From NCBI RefSeq assembly GCF_018742245.1, contig NZ_CP036132.1:2351001-2415000 (forward strand): a DNA stretch of 64,000 nt. Reading direction: 5' to 3'. The notes beneath the pieces were generated by a model. It was given only the letters and a program-made list of their open reading frames with translations, was not told the origin of the DNA and searched no databases. The position numbers and the translations under genes are program-made. Each line of letters begins with the position of its first letter. Position 1 is the stretch's first letter. The DNA is from Bacillus mycoides. Lineage in GTDB: Bacteria > Bacillota > Bacilli > Bacillales > Bacillaceae_G. Positions 51,957 to 60,466 of this stretch are shown here, one piece after another.

Positions 51957-51972
51957 TAAGAGGAGTATAGTG

Positions 51973-52608
51973 ATGAAAGCTACAAATAAAATAGCGATTC
52001 TTGGTGCGAATGGAAAAGTCGGAAAATTCCTCGTAAATCAAGCGTTAGAAAAGGGCTATCAAGTACGAATATTAACGAGAAATTCTAAAAATATGACGAT
52101 AACTAATGAAAATATAGAGACTATCAGTGGGGATGCCCGCGATTTTTCAGTCATACAGGAATTACTTCAAGGGTGTAAAGCTGTGATTAATGCGGTGGGT
52201 CAGCCGAAAAATGAACCTTATATTTTTAGTACAGTTACGAAGCATATTTTAAAAGTAATGAAGGAATATGAAATGAAGCGCTATATTCTTATTTCTGGAG
52301 GCTCCTTAAATGTAAAAGGAGATCAGAAGGGAATTGCAAATAAAATAGGGGCTAATTTGTTTCGATTATTTCTTCCAAAGATGATGCAGGATAAATATAA
52401 AGAATTGCAAATTATACAAAGTAGTGAAATAGATTGGACAATTGTTAGATTACCGTTTGTTATAGAGGGAAATGGGATTGGTGATATTAAAGAGAGTTTA
52501 GTAGATATGCCAGGAATCAAAATTCAAAATGGGGATATTGCACCGTTTGTAATAAAACAAATTAATAGTGAAAGATATATAGGAAAGTGTCCGCTCATTT
52601 CAAATTAA
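51973..52608 (+). CDS. NAD(P)-binding NmrA/SDR-like protein (atypical short-chain reductase)
   Basis: 211 residues. The Rossmann motif is IAILGANGKVGKFLVNQALE (GxxGxxG), with LTRN as the NADP-binding second strand end and GDARD as the adenine-contact Asp region. There is no YxxxK pair in the usual place, which fits NmrA-like or flavin-reductase (BLVRB) type proteins that act as redox sensors or reductases. ATG 51973 follows AGAGGAG, 16 bases after the nucleosidase stop, so an operon is likely with the neighbours. Confidence 0.8.
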   Translation: MKATNKIAILGANGKVGKFLVNQALEKGYQVRILTRNSKNMTITNENIETISGDARDFSVIQELLQGCKAVINAVGQPKNEPYIFSTVTKHILKVMKEYEMKRYILISGGSLNVKGDQKGIANKIGANLFRLFLPKMMQDKYKELQIIQSSEIDWTIVRLPFVIEGNGIGDIKESLVDMPGIKIQNGDIAPFVIKQINSERYIGKCPLISN

Positions 52609-52622
52609 GAGGTGAATTACAA

Positions 52623-53363
52623 TTGCATACGTATTATGGAGAACTTTGTACAAAGATATATGAAAGTGATAAATCAATTGCAGCCGGAAAAGAATTGGAT
52701 TTTTATCTTTCTTTTGTAAAAGATAAAAATATACATGTGTTAGAACCAATGTGCGGAAATGGTAGAATGTTAATTCCCTTTATGCAAAATGGTGTGAATA
52801 TAGAAGGGTTCGATATTTCGAAAGATATGCTTAAAGTTTGTAAAGATAAAGCAGAAAAATTAAACTTAAAACCGGTTGTGTCACAAGGAAGAATAGAAGA
52901 ATATCATAGTGATAAAAAATACGATCTTATTATGATTCCTATCGGTTCATTTTCACTTTTACCAAATAATTTAGTAGACAATAGTCTTCAAAATATGAAA
53001 AACAACTTAAAGGAAAATGGCAAATTACTTCTGACAATTGTACAAGGTGGAAGTGAGACAGAACAAATTTTAGGTTGGATAGAGACAAATAGAAAAGAAA
53101 TTAACAATGAATTAATTGTTGAGTATAGAAAAGTTTCATATGATAAGGCGCAAAAACTTCTAAAGATTATACTGAAATATGAAATCATTCATGATGAGAA
53201 AATAAAAGAAACTGAGATTATGGATTTTCCTATAAGACTATATGATTTAAAAGAATTTGAAAATATACTTATTACTAATGGGTTTAGTCAAATTGTTGTT
53301 CATGAAATAAAAGATGGATATGGTGAAGGTAATTCATTTCATGTATTTGAATGCAGTTTATAA
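52623..53363 (+). CDS. Class I SAM-dependent methyltransferase
   Basis: 246 residues. Motif I is NIHVLEPMCGNGRMLIPFMQ with the SAM-binding glycine loop (EPMCGNGR), followed by EGFDISKDML (ribose-binding Asp) and YDLIMIPIGSFSLLP (motif IV region). Typical small-molecule methyltransferase. TTG 52623 is preferred since AAGAGGTGA lies 7 bases upstream; the longer ATG frame at 52587 would overlap the previous gene's end without a site. It forms a run with the NAD-binding protein and the acetyltransferase. Substrate unknown. Confidence 0.82.
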   Translation: MHTYYGELCTKIYESDKSIAAGKELDFYLSFVKDKNIHVLEPMCGNGRMLIPFMQNGVNIEGFDISKDMLKVCKDKAEKLNLKPVVSQGRIEEYHSDKKYDLIMIPIGSFSLLPNNLVDNSLQNMKNNLKENGKLLLTIVQGGSETEQILGWIETNRKEINNELIVEYRKVSYDKAQKLLKIILKYEIIHDEKIKETEIMDFPIRLYDLKEFENILITNGFSQIVVHEIKDGYGEGNSFHVFECSL

Positions 53364-53390
53364 CAAGTCAAAGCGGGGGATTATACTTAT

Positions 53391-54239
53391 ATGATTCAAT
53401 ACAAAAGATGTAGTGAAGTAAGTATAGATTTAGTGTATAAAGCTTTTAAGGATGGATTTTCAGATTACATCATTAAACTGGAAGTTTCAAAAGAAGATTT
53501 TATAAAAAGATTTTTTGGGCCAGAAGGGAATTCGCTAGAACACTCCTTTCTTGCTTTAGACGGTGACAAATGTGTTGGTGTAATACTTGGTGGTATTAAG
53601 GTATATGAAAGTATAAAAACAATGCGCTGCGGAACATTAGCTGTTCATCCAGAGTTTCGAGGCATTGGTGTAAGTCAAAAGTTATTTGAGTTACATAAAG
53701 AAGAAGCGACACAAAATAAATGTAAGCAGCTTTTTCTTGAAGTTATTGTAGGAAACGATCGGGCGATTCATTTTTATAACAAATTAGGTTATGAAAAAGT
53801 ATATGATCTTTCTTATTATAATTTAAATGATTTAACTAAAATAATGAATAAAGGTAATAAAAATATTGAAGTAAAACAATTAGAATTTCCAACATTTAAA
53901 GTTGAAATTCAGAAATGGTTAAACTTCCATATAAATTGGCAAAATGATATTGATTATATCGAAAAAACAAATCATACATTTTACGGTGCATATGTTGATA
54001 GTGATATAAAAGGTTCTGTATGTGTAAATGAACAAGGAAAAATTAGTTTTATTTTCATAGACAAAGACTATAGAAATATTGGTGTTGGGACGAAATTATT
54101 ACAGGTAGCAAGTGAAGAATTAAAGTTATCAAGTTTATCAATTGGGTTTCCAAACAACAATTTACTGAAAGGGTTTTTAAAGAAATCTGGATTTGAAAAG
54201 AATTCTTTAGCACAATATGAAATGTATTTATTGCTATAA
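53391..54239 (+). CDS. GNAT acetyltransferase with two GNAT-like halves
   Basis: 282 residues. The first half has a full acetyl-CoA site: TMRCGTLAVHPEFRGIGVSQ then KLFELHKEEATQNKC and NDRAIHFYNKLGYEKVYDLS. The second half (about 175-282) is a reduced second GNAT domain with DIKGSVCVNEQGKISFIFID then KDYRNIGVGTKLLQVASEEL. Two-domain GNATs of this type occur in drug acetylation and as uncharacterised enzymes. ATG 53391 follows GCGGGGG. A hairpin at 54237-54273 ends the transcript. Confidence 0.82.
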   Translation: MIQYKRCSEVSIDLVYKAFKDGFSDYIIKLEVSKEDFIKRFFGPEGNSLEHSFLALDGDKCVGVILGGIKVYESIKTMRCGTLAVHPEFRGIGVSQKLFELHKEEATQNKCKQLFLEVIVGNDRAIHFYNKLGYEKVYDLSYYNLNDLTKIMNKGNKNIEVKQLEFPTFKVEIQKWLNFHINWQNDIDYIEKTNHTFYGAYVDSDIKGSVCVNEQGKISFIFIDKDYRNIGVGTKLLQVASEELKLSSLSIGFPNNNLLKGFLKKSGFEKNSLAQYEMYLLL

Positions 54240-54273
54240 AAAGCGGAAGGAATTATTCTTTTCGCTTTTTATT
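54237..54273 (+). terminator. Terminator-like hairpin
   Basis: AAAAAGCGGAAGGAAT pairs with ATTCTTTTCGCTTTTT (14 of 16), followed by ATTTTG. Confidence 0.7.
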
Positions 54274-54426
54274 TTGCACTATAAACGTTTTTGCTGTATG
54301 TGGGAGGATAAGTAAAAACAACAGAAGTTTTGTTACCTATCTTATTGAGCTAACTGGCACTTTAGTTGAAAAAGGAAAATGTATAGTAAACATAGAATAT
54401 ATTAAAAGATTTATGAGGTGAAAGTG

Positions 54427-54987
54427 ATGGCAATTAAGCAAGACGAAATTAGAGTAGTAGTCGGAGCTGGAGTATTTAATAATAATCCAGGTTGGGTTCA
54501 AACGCAAGAAGATGAACTTAATTTACTAGACAATACCACTTGGGAAGAAAGATTTGAATACAATTCCATTTCAGCTATTTTAGCAGAGCATGTATGGGAA
54601 CATCTTACTTTTGAAGAAGGTGTAAAAGCAGCTGAAATTTGTTATAAATTTTTAAAGCCATCAGGTCATATTCGGTGCGGAGTGCCTGATGCATTTTTCC
54701 GAGATGAAACCTACCAAAATATAGTTCAAATAGGCGGCCCTGGCCCGAAAGACCACCCAGCTGCAAGCCATAAAATCGTACATAATTATAAAACATTAAC
54801 GAAAATGTTTGAAATTGCTGGATTTGAGGTAGTTTTACTTGAATATTGTGATGAAAATGGTCAATTTTATTACACAGAATGGGATGCGAATGACGGCGTT
54901 ATTTTCCGTTCGAAAAGGTATGATTCTAGAAATAGAGGCGATAAACTTGGTTTTTCATCGCTAATTGTTGACGCGATTAAAAGGTAA
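54427..54987 (+). CDS. Predicted SAM-dependent methyltransferase-like protein (short form)
   Basis: 186 residues. The second half of a class I methyltransferase is evident: ISAILAEHVWEHLTFEEG (motif IV/V region, AEHVLEH type), then AEICYKFLKPSGHIRCGVPD. The N-terminal glycine loop (motif I) is reduced to VVVGAGVFNNNPGW, so the usual SAM pocket is partly different; relatives of this group are annotated as predicted SAM-dependent methyltransferases. ATG 54427 follows GAGGTGA at 6 bases. A lone gene followed by a terminator at 55027. Confidence 0.7.
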   Translation: MAIKQDEIRVVVGAGVFNNNPGWVQTQEDELNLLDNTTWEERFEYNSISAILAEHVWEHLTFEEGVKAAEICYKFLKPSGHIRCGVPDAFFRDETYQNIVQIGGPGPKDHPAASHKIVHNYKTLTKMFEIAGFEVVLLEYCDENGQFYYTEWDANDGVIFRSKRYDSRNRGDKLGFSSLIVDAIKR

Positions 54988-55432
54988 GTCATTCACCTAA
55001 AATAGGTGTTAGTTCTATCAGTTCATGAGTCGCAAATGCGGCTTTTTTTATTTGTTTTGTAAACCTACGTTTAGCAAGGAATTAGACATACATAATAAGT
55101 GATTTTGAACATTACATAACTTGATTTGAATACTATATTAGCTCTTATTAACACCATTTATCTTAAAGGAAATTGCTTTTAAATATTTAATGGAAATATC
55201 ATATAAAGTAAATAAATCAACGTTTTCTCATGTTGAATTTTTTTGCGGAAATGTTGAGGTACGCCTATTGTAATAAACACATGGAGAGAATATATAATAA
55301 ATCAATCAATGTTCAAGATACCATTCACACATTAAATTAATATTTCATTGCCATAGAGATTTCTTTTATACATAAATTCGTGTAAAATAAAACAGGAACA
55401 TACATTCTATACAAGAGTAGGAGGAAATAAAT
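54988..55432. other. Intergenic region, 445 bp
   Basis: It holds a short terminator (55027-55050). The remaining 380 bases are AT-rich with no recognised gene; they must carry the promoter of the SRPBCC gene. Confidence 0.45.
55027..55050 (+). terminator. Short intrinsic terminator
   Basis: AGTCGCA and TGCGGCT form a short stem around AA, followed by seven Ts. Confidence 0.65.
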
Positions 55433-55912
55433 ATGTTAGCTCAAATAGAGAAACAAACTGATGGCTATATTATAAAATTTGAACGCCAATTTCCTTATAC
55501 AATAGAGGAAGTTTGGTCTGTTTTAACTGAAAACAGCAAGCTTAAAAAATGGATGTCTAATTTACAGATTGAAAACCTTAAAACAGGTGGAATTATAAAG
55601 TTCGACATGATGGATGGTTCATTTTTAAATATTGATATTTTAGAGTGCCAACTAAATTCAGTACTTGAATTCACATGGGATAAAGATCGTGTCCGATTTG
55701 AAATACATAAAGAGGAAAATGGTTCTCTTTTACTACTTAAAGAATACATTCATGAATTAACTGATCATACACCAAAAGATATAGCTGGTTGGCATATTTG
55801 TCTTGACCTTTTTTCTTCAGTTTTAGAAGAGGAAGAGAAGGAATTTTCTAAAAACGAATGGCAACAATGGTTCGAAAAATACAAGGATAAGATTCAAGAA
55901 GTGAGAGGATAA
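55433..55912 (+). CDS. SRPBCC/AHSA1-family protein
   Basis: 159 residues. The START/AHSA1 pattern is clear: FERQFPYTIEEVWSVLTENS, then LKKWMSNLQIENLKTGGIIKFD, then a C-terminal helix GWHICLDLFSSVLEEEEKEF preceded by HTPKDIAGWH. AHSA1 proteins form a ligand-binding cavity and have varied roles. AGGAGGAAATAAAT stands before ATG 55433, an excellent site. It lies 79 bases before the UvrA-like gene and may share its transcript. Confidence 0.8.
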   Translation: MLAQIEKQTDGYIIKFERQFPYTIEEVWSVLTENSKLKKWMSNLQIENLKTGGIIKFDMMDGSFLNIDILECQLNSVLEFTWDKDRVRFEIHKEENGSLLLLKEYIHELTDHTPKDIAGWHICLDLFSSVLEEEEKEFSKNEWQQWFEKYKDKIQEVRG

Positions 55913-55991
55913 TTGTATAATAGGTAATATTCATTATGTAATTATTATATTGTAAAAATGATTTTGTGGAAAAATAAGAATAGAGGTTAAT

Positions 55992-58900
55992 ATGAAAGTA
56001 AATCAATTAATTGCTAATAACATAAATAAACTTGATACTGTTATTCCGTTTAATAAATCACTTGGTATTGCTGGTTTATCTGGATCTGGAAAAACAACTC
56101 TTTGTCAAACAATTGGTGAAGAATCAAAGAAGCGTCTAGTTTCCTTATTGCCAAAGGCTGAATATCAATATTTATTTCCTAATATTATGGAAACTAATTT
56201 TAGTGCAATTAAAATGGAAGAAATGCCTTTAGTACTTTTTTTAGGGAAATCATCAATTTCTTCCAATCCGCGTTCGACGATTGGTACTCATACAGGTGTT
56301 TTTAAAGAGATTCGTGAAAAATTAGCGGAAGAATTTAATCTTTCTCCTGAAGTCTTTTCATTTAATAATCAATTAGGTTGGTGTGCTGGCTGTAAAGGGC
56401 GTGGTACTACTAAAAATATTGAGTGTAAAAAATGTAAGGGGAAACGTTATAGTGAAGAAGTTGAACAACGTACTATTGAGTTATTTGCTGAATCACATAC
56501 AATTTCGGATATTAACGATTTAAGTGTTGAATCTATTCTTTCACTAGCAGAAGAATTAAATATTAGTGAAGCAAAACAACATATACTGCAAAATATTATC
56601 AATATGAACATTGGTTATTTAACATTAAATCGAATTATGGGTACGTTGTCAGGTGGAGAATTAACACGACTTTACTTAGCTGAATTCATGGCAGTAAGTG
56701 AAAATGCTGTAATTATTATTGATGAGATTTCCGTGGGGCTTGATCACGAAACATTATTACAAATATTAGAAGCGATCGGAAAATTAGGGTACAAAAATCA
56801 AATTTGGCTCATTGATCATTCAGATACAGTACTGGATACAACGGATGAGCAAATGTTCTTCGGACCTGGTAGTGGAAAATATGGTGGAAAAATCGTAAAA
56901 GAATCACCAAGGCCAAAGCCAATACTATCGGAACGAAATTACAAAATGCCAACAGAATATTATACATTCCATGAATTATATTGCCGAAATATCCAAATGA
57001 CTGAGTTTCAGATTCCTAAAAATAGACTTGTAACTGTTACAGGAGAGTCTGGATGCGGGAAATCTACACTTGTCAATGAGTGTTTAGCTACAGATTTCTT
57101 GAAACGATATCCAAAAGATAAACTAGTTATGGTAGGGCAAGATCGAAACCAATCGATTACAAGTCGATCAACTGTAGCAACTTTCTTAGATATTAAAAAG
57201 AAACTGACAAAGTATAGTGAAGAAATTGATGATATTTTTGAGCGCTCAATTGAGGATATTATTGATGAAATTCCAAACGAAGATATTGCGTATAAACGCT
57301 TGAGCCTACTAATCAAATTAGGACTGGGCTATTTAACATTAGAACGAAAAACACAAACATTATCAACGGGTGAGTTTCAATGTGTTCATTTAGTTTCTGA
57401 GTTATTTGCAAAAACAAGAAATCCACATACATTGTTTATTTTTGATGAGCCTTCAAAAGGTTTATCGCAAAATATTTTAAATCAATTTATAGATAGTGTT
57501 AGAGGGATATTACAAGATGAATCAGTCTCTATCATAATGATTGAGCATAACAGTTACATGCTAGAAAGTTCTGATTATATTGTCGATTTTGGAAAAAGAC
57601 AGCTTGAATCTATAGAGCATCTTGATGTATTAATTCATGAGGATTATTATCGTCAAAAAAGCAGTGTGAATAATGCTGAGCAAATACATATTTCTTCAAC
57701 ACTGAATCAACAAAATGGAATTAATTACTTAGAAGAAAATCATATTGATTATTTTAAAAATGCAGAAAACATCTATAAGGGTGGCATATTAAAAAGCTTA
57801 TCATCAATGGCGCGTTTAATTTACGGTGAATACGAATCTGATACAATTGCACCTGTAGTTGCTATTGATCTCGAAAGACATTTGTATAGTCAATATAGTT
57901 TCTTATATGAAATTGGTGGATTGATCAATCATATTGTAGCTGCTCATCCGACTAATAAAGATACGAGAAGCTTCGATTTTTATTCTCAGGATAATCATTG
58001 CCCATCATGTTCGGGACGTCTTCAAATTGAAGTTTTTGATAAAGAAATTACAATTCAAGATAAAAATGTTCCATTTTGGGATGGTCTATTCGATCCGGAA
58101 ATTATGAAAGTATTAAAATTTTATCAATATGAAAAAATAGAATTTCTATTTGAAGAAATTAAAAATGAGCTTGGTCATGATTTGTCAAAGAGCTATAACG
58201 ATATGTCTGAGGAAGAAAAACATACATTTTGGTACGGCTATTTTGATAAGTCATTTTATGATAAGAAAGGCAAGACACGTAGAACATGGGTAGGATTTAA
58301 TACAATTATTGGCGGATATATTGTTATTTCAAAAGCAGCTATTAAAGAAGATATTAAAACTTCTAAAGAAATGATGACATGTCCAATTTGTGAGGCAACT
58401 GTATTAAATCACCAAAAACCACTTAAATTTGGAGATACAGATATTCGTGAAATTATCAATCAGCCGCTTAATGAAATAATAAAAATTGTAGGAGATTTAC
58501 CTGTACTCATCAAATTGAAATCTATCGTAGGTGACAATATGATTATGACAGAAGATGTCTCTTTACTGCCTAGGAAAACACAAGTCGCACTGAAAATGTT
58601 TGAATTAGAACAAGCAAGCTTTTCAAACTATGAAATGGTGTTACAAAATGTTTTACCATTCTGGGGCGAAATTAAAGGTAATATCGAATCAATCAGCAAT
58701 AATAATAAGGTGACTATTTGTGATTTCCAAAATATCAATGAAACAAGAGAAACTATCATAGATAAGTATTTCACAAATGGAAAATATAAAAAATTAACAT
58801 ATGTGTATGAAGCATTTGGTTATAAAAAATTAGTTACCCAAATTAATAAAATAAAAAAAAGCAACCCATGCCCATTCTGTAACGGAAAAAAAGTTATAAC

Positions 58901-59162
58901 CGAAGATAATCTACATGATGGCGTGTTTAAATTAACAATTCCATGTATAACTTGTAATGCAAGTGGTATTAATGATGAAGGGCTTAAAGAAATTGTTGAG
59001 GGCGTGGATGTACAAACATGGTTAACTGGAAAAGTTAGTGATGTTGTGGATGAAAGCTTACGAACTGAGGATGTTGCAGACATTCCAATATTTAATCGAA
59101 TTCGTGAGTTGAATAAGCGAGAAATGATGGCAGTTTATGAATGTCTGGAGAAAAATAATTAA
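55992..59162 (+). CDS. Atypical UvrA-like ABC ATPase with Zn-finger C-terminal extension
   Basis: 1056 residues with two UvrA-type ATPase units. Unit 1: Walker A GLSGSGKT (28-35), a CxGCxGRG...CKKCKG zinc site (131-148), signature LSGGELTR (219-226), Walker B IIIDEIS (241-247, Ile replacing the usual Pro). Unit 2: Walker A GESGCGKST (351-359), signature LSTGEFQC (457-464, degenerate), Walker B FIFDEPS (482-488). There is no insertion zinc finger in unit 2, and about 100 residues only separate its Walker A and signature. The last 500 residues are extra, with CPSC, CPIC and CPFC...CITC cysteine pairs. UvrB-binding parts of true UvrA are not evident, so a role other than standard excision repair (self-resistance, antibiotic or DNA-adduct response) is likely. 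Confidence 0.78.
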   Translation: MKVNQLIANNINKLDTVIPFNKSLGIAGLSGSGKTTLCQTIGEESKKRLVSLLPKAEYQYLFPNIMETNFSAIKMEEMPLVLFLGKSSISSNPRSTIGTHTGVFKEIREKLAEEFNLSPEVFSFNNQLGWCAGCKGRGTTKNIECKKCKGKRYSEEVEQRTIELFAESHTISDINDLSVESILSLAEELNISEAKQHILQNIINMNIGYLTLNRIMGTLSGGELTRLYLAEFMAVSENAVIIIDEISVGLDHETLLQILEAIGKLGYKNQIWLIDHSDTVLDTTDEQMFFGPGSGKYGGKIVKESPRPKPILSERNYKMPTEYYTFHELYCRNIQMTEFQIPKNRLVTVTGESGCGKSTLVNECLATDFLKRYPKDKLVMVGQDRNQSITSRSTVATFLDIKKKLTKYSEEIDDIFERSIEDIIDEIPNEDIAYKRLSLLIKLGLGYLTLERKTQTLSTGEFQCVHLVSELFAKTRNPHTLFIFDEPSKGLSQNILNQFIDSVRGILQDESVSIIMIEHNSYMLESSDYIVDFGKRQLESIEHLDVLIHEDYYRQKSSVNNAEQIHISSTLNQQNGINYLEENHIDYFKNAENIYKGGILKSLSSMARLIYGEYESDTIAPVVAIDLERHLYSQYSFLYEIGGLINHIVAAHPTNKDTRSFDFYSQDNHCPSCSGRLQIEVFDKEITIQDKNVPFWDGLFDPEIMKVLKFYQYEKIEFLFEEIKNELGHDLSKSYNDMSEEEKHTFWYGYFDKSFYDKKGKTRRTWVGFNTIIGGYIVISKAAIKEDIKTSKEMMTCPICEATVLNHQKPLKFGDTDIREIINQPLNEIIKIVGDLPVLIKLKSIVGDNMIMTEDVSLLPRKTQVALKMFELEQASFSNYEMVLQNVLPFWGEIKGNIESISNNNKVTICDFQNINETRETIIDKYFTNGKYKKLTYVYEAFGYKKLVTQINKIKKSNPCPFCNGKKVITEDNLHDGVFKLTIPCITCNASGINDEGLKEIVEGVDVQTWLTGKVSDVVDESLRTEDVADIPIFNRIRELNKREMMAVYECLEKNN

Positions 59163-59199
59163 ATTAAGAAGAATAAAAAATAGTGGTCAGTTAGGGATT

Positions 59200-59237
59200 A
59201 AAAACTCATTTGCAATAATCTGCAAATGAGTTTTTAT
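59200..59237 (+). terminator. Terminator of the UvrA-like gene
   Basis: AAAAACTCATTTGCA pairs perfectly with TGCAAATGAGTTTTT around ATAATC. Confidence 0.85.
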
Positions 59238-59562
59238 GTTGAAGAAGAGTTTCTTTAAACGTGTTAAGGTAGTTAGATAATAGAGCAAGAAAAATCTATT
59301 TGTAATACAAATATAAATTATTCTTAAATTTTAAACTGAAAGGTATTACAGGTTGGCATTTATGTTTAAGTTTTGTTAGTCTTTCTAAGATGTAAATAAT
59401 TTATCTGTGAGAGTTAGTTTTAAATCGTTAATTATAATCATTTATTATATAATTATTGACGTATAAAAATGTTTTTTGGGGATAATAATTTAGGTTATTT
59501 GGATAATAACAAAAGGAATATGCTACTTTTTTAGTGATTGTATAATTATTATAATTTTTAGA

Positions 59563-59607
59563 TTTAACAGAAATATATACTTGAATGAAGTATATATTTC
59601 TGTTAAA
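59563..59607 (+). promoter_or_regulatory. Perfect palindrome, probable PadR operator / leader hairpin
   Basis: Two exact 20-base arms (first arm 59563-59582, TTTAACAGAAATATA...) around GAATG. TATAAT at about 59550 would place transcription start at the first arm, so nearly the whole leader is this hairpin. The PadR start codon lies 9 bases after it with no Shine-Dalgarno. Confidence 0.65.
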
Positions 59608-59615
59608 TTTATCCT

Positions 59616-59957
59616 ATGGACAAAACAAGTTTAATTAAAGGTCATTTAGAAATGTGTGTGTTATCTATTTTGTCGAAAAAGAAAAGTTATGGTTATGAAA
59701 TTATGAAAGAACTTGAAGTACACAATTTAAAATTGAAAGGAGTAGGAAGTATTTACCCTATTTTAACTAAGTTAAAAAATCAAGAGTGGGTAAATACTTA
59801 TCAAGAAGTAACAGACAGTGGTAAAGTTAGAATCTATTATGAAATTAATGAAAACGGGAAAATACGTCTTGAGAAGAAAATTAATGAGTGGTTAGAATTA
59901 CAATCTGATATTCAAACATTATTAAAAAGTGGTTTGAAAGGAGACCTTCTGAAATGA
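59616..59957 (+). CDS. PadR-family transcriptional regulator
   Basis: 113 residues. Winged-helix PadR signature: LIKGHLEMCVLSILSKKKSY then GYEIMKELEVHNLKLKGVGS IYPILTKLK, and the final dimerisation helix. Repressors of this kind bind palindromes near their own promoter and respond to phenolics, antibiotics or envelope stress. Here the palindrome at 59563-59607 is the obvious target. No ribosome site precedes the ATG, which suggests weak or leaderless-like translation. Its stop overlaps the next gene. Confidence 0.85.
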   Translation: MDKTSLIKGHLEMCVLSILSKKKSYGYEIMKELEVHNLKLKGVGSIYPILTKLKNQEWVNTYQEVTDSGKVRIYYEINENGKIRLEKKINEWLELQSDIQTLLKSGLKGDLLK

Positions 59958-60466
59958 GGAATGAATTAAACGGTAAAGAAAATCAATTTTTAACTGACGT
60001 ACTTAAGGAATTAAAGCAATACGATATCAGCTTAGAAGAAAGGGAAAATATTAAGCAACAAATATTAGAGCATATTCAAGAATGTCGTGAAAATGGGGAG
60101 GATAGTATAAATGATCTAGGTACGCCTCAATTATTTGTTCAAGATTTTTTAGAAATAAATGAAATTGACCTACAAGTTAAAATGAGACAACTTCAAAATG
60201 AAAAGGGAAATTCGAGCACATTTATCTTAGGTGGCATATTCATCGCAGTTATTACTTACCTCATCTCACAAACTACACTTTCACTATTTTTAACTGAATC
60301 GTTTAACGGAACTAATAGCAAAAATACATTTAATTATAATCTTTTATATCGTATAGCAGAGAATCAATGGTGGAACTATGTATTAATAATGTTTAGTTTT
60401 ACGCTCTCTATATTAGTATTTATTAGCCTAGTAAGTTATAAAAAAAGAAAGCTATCTAAAGTATAA
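59954..60466 (+). CDS. HAAS/DUF1700-type membrane protein
   Basis: 170 residues. The N-terminal helical domain (FLTDVLKELKQYDISLEERE then NIKQQILEHIQE, and DLGTPQLFVQDFLE) is the HAAS signal-transduction domain commonly paired with PadR regulators. Two membrane helices follow (STFILGGIFIAVITYLISQT; NYVLIMFSFTLSILVFISLV). In known PadR-HAAS pairs the membrane protein is co-regulated and may sense envelope state. Its start overlaps the PadR stop (ATGA) and its stop overlaps the next start (TAATG). Confidence 0.78.
   Translation: MRNELNGKENQFLTDVLKELKQYDISLEERENIKQQILEHIQECRENGEDSINDLGTPQLFVQDFLEINEIDLQVKMRQLQNEKGNSSTFILGGIFIAVITYLISQTTLSLFLTESFNGTNSKNTFNYNLLYRIAENQWWNYVLIMFSFTLSILVFISLVSYKKRKLSKV

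Larger units (their letters stand above)
59163..59615. other. Intergenic region with terminator and a large palindrome
   Basis: Terminator of the UvrA-like gene (59200-59237); then 320 AT-rich bases without genes; TATAAT at about 59550; and a 45-base perfect inverted repeat at 59563-59607, just before the PadR gene. Confidence 0.6.
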
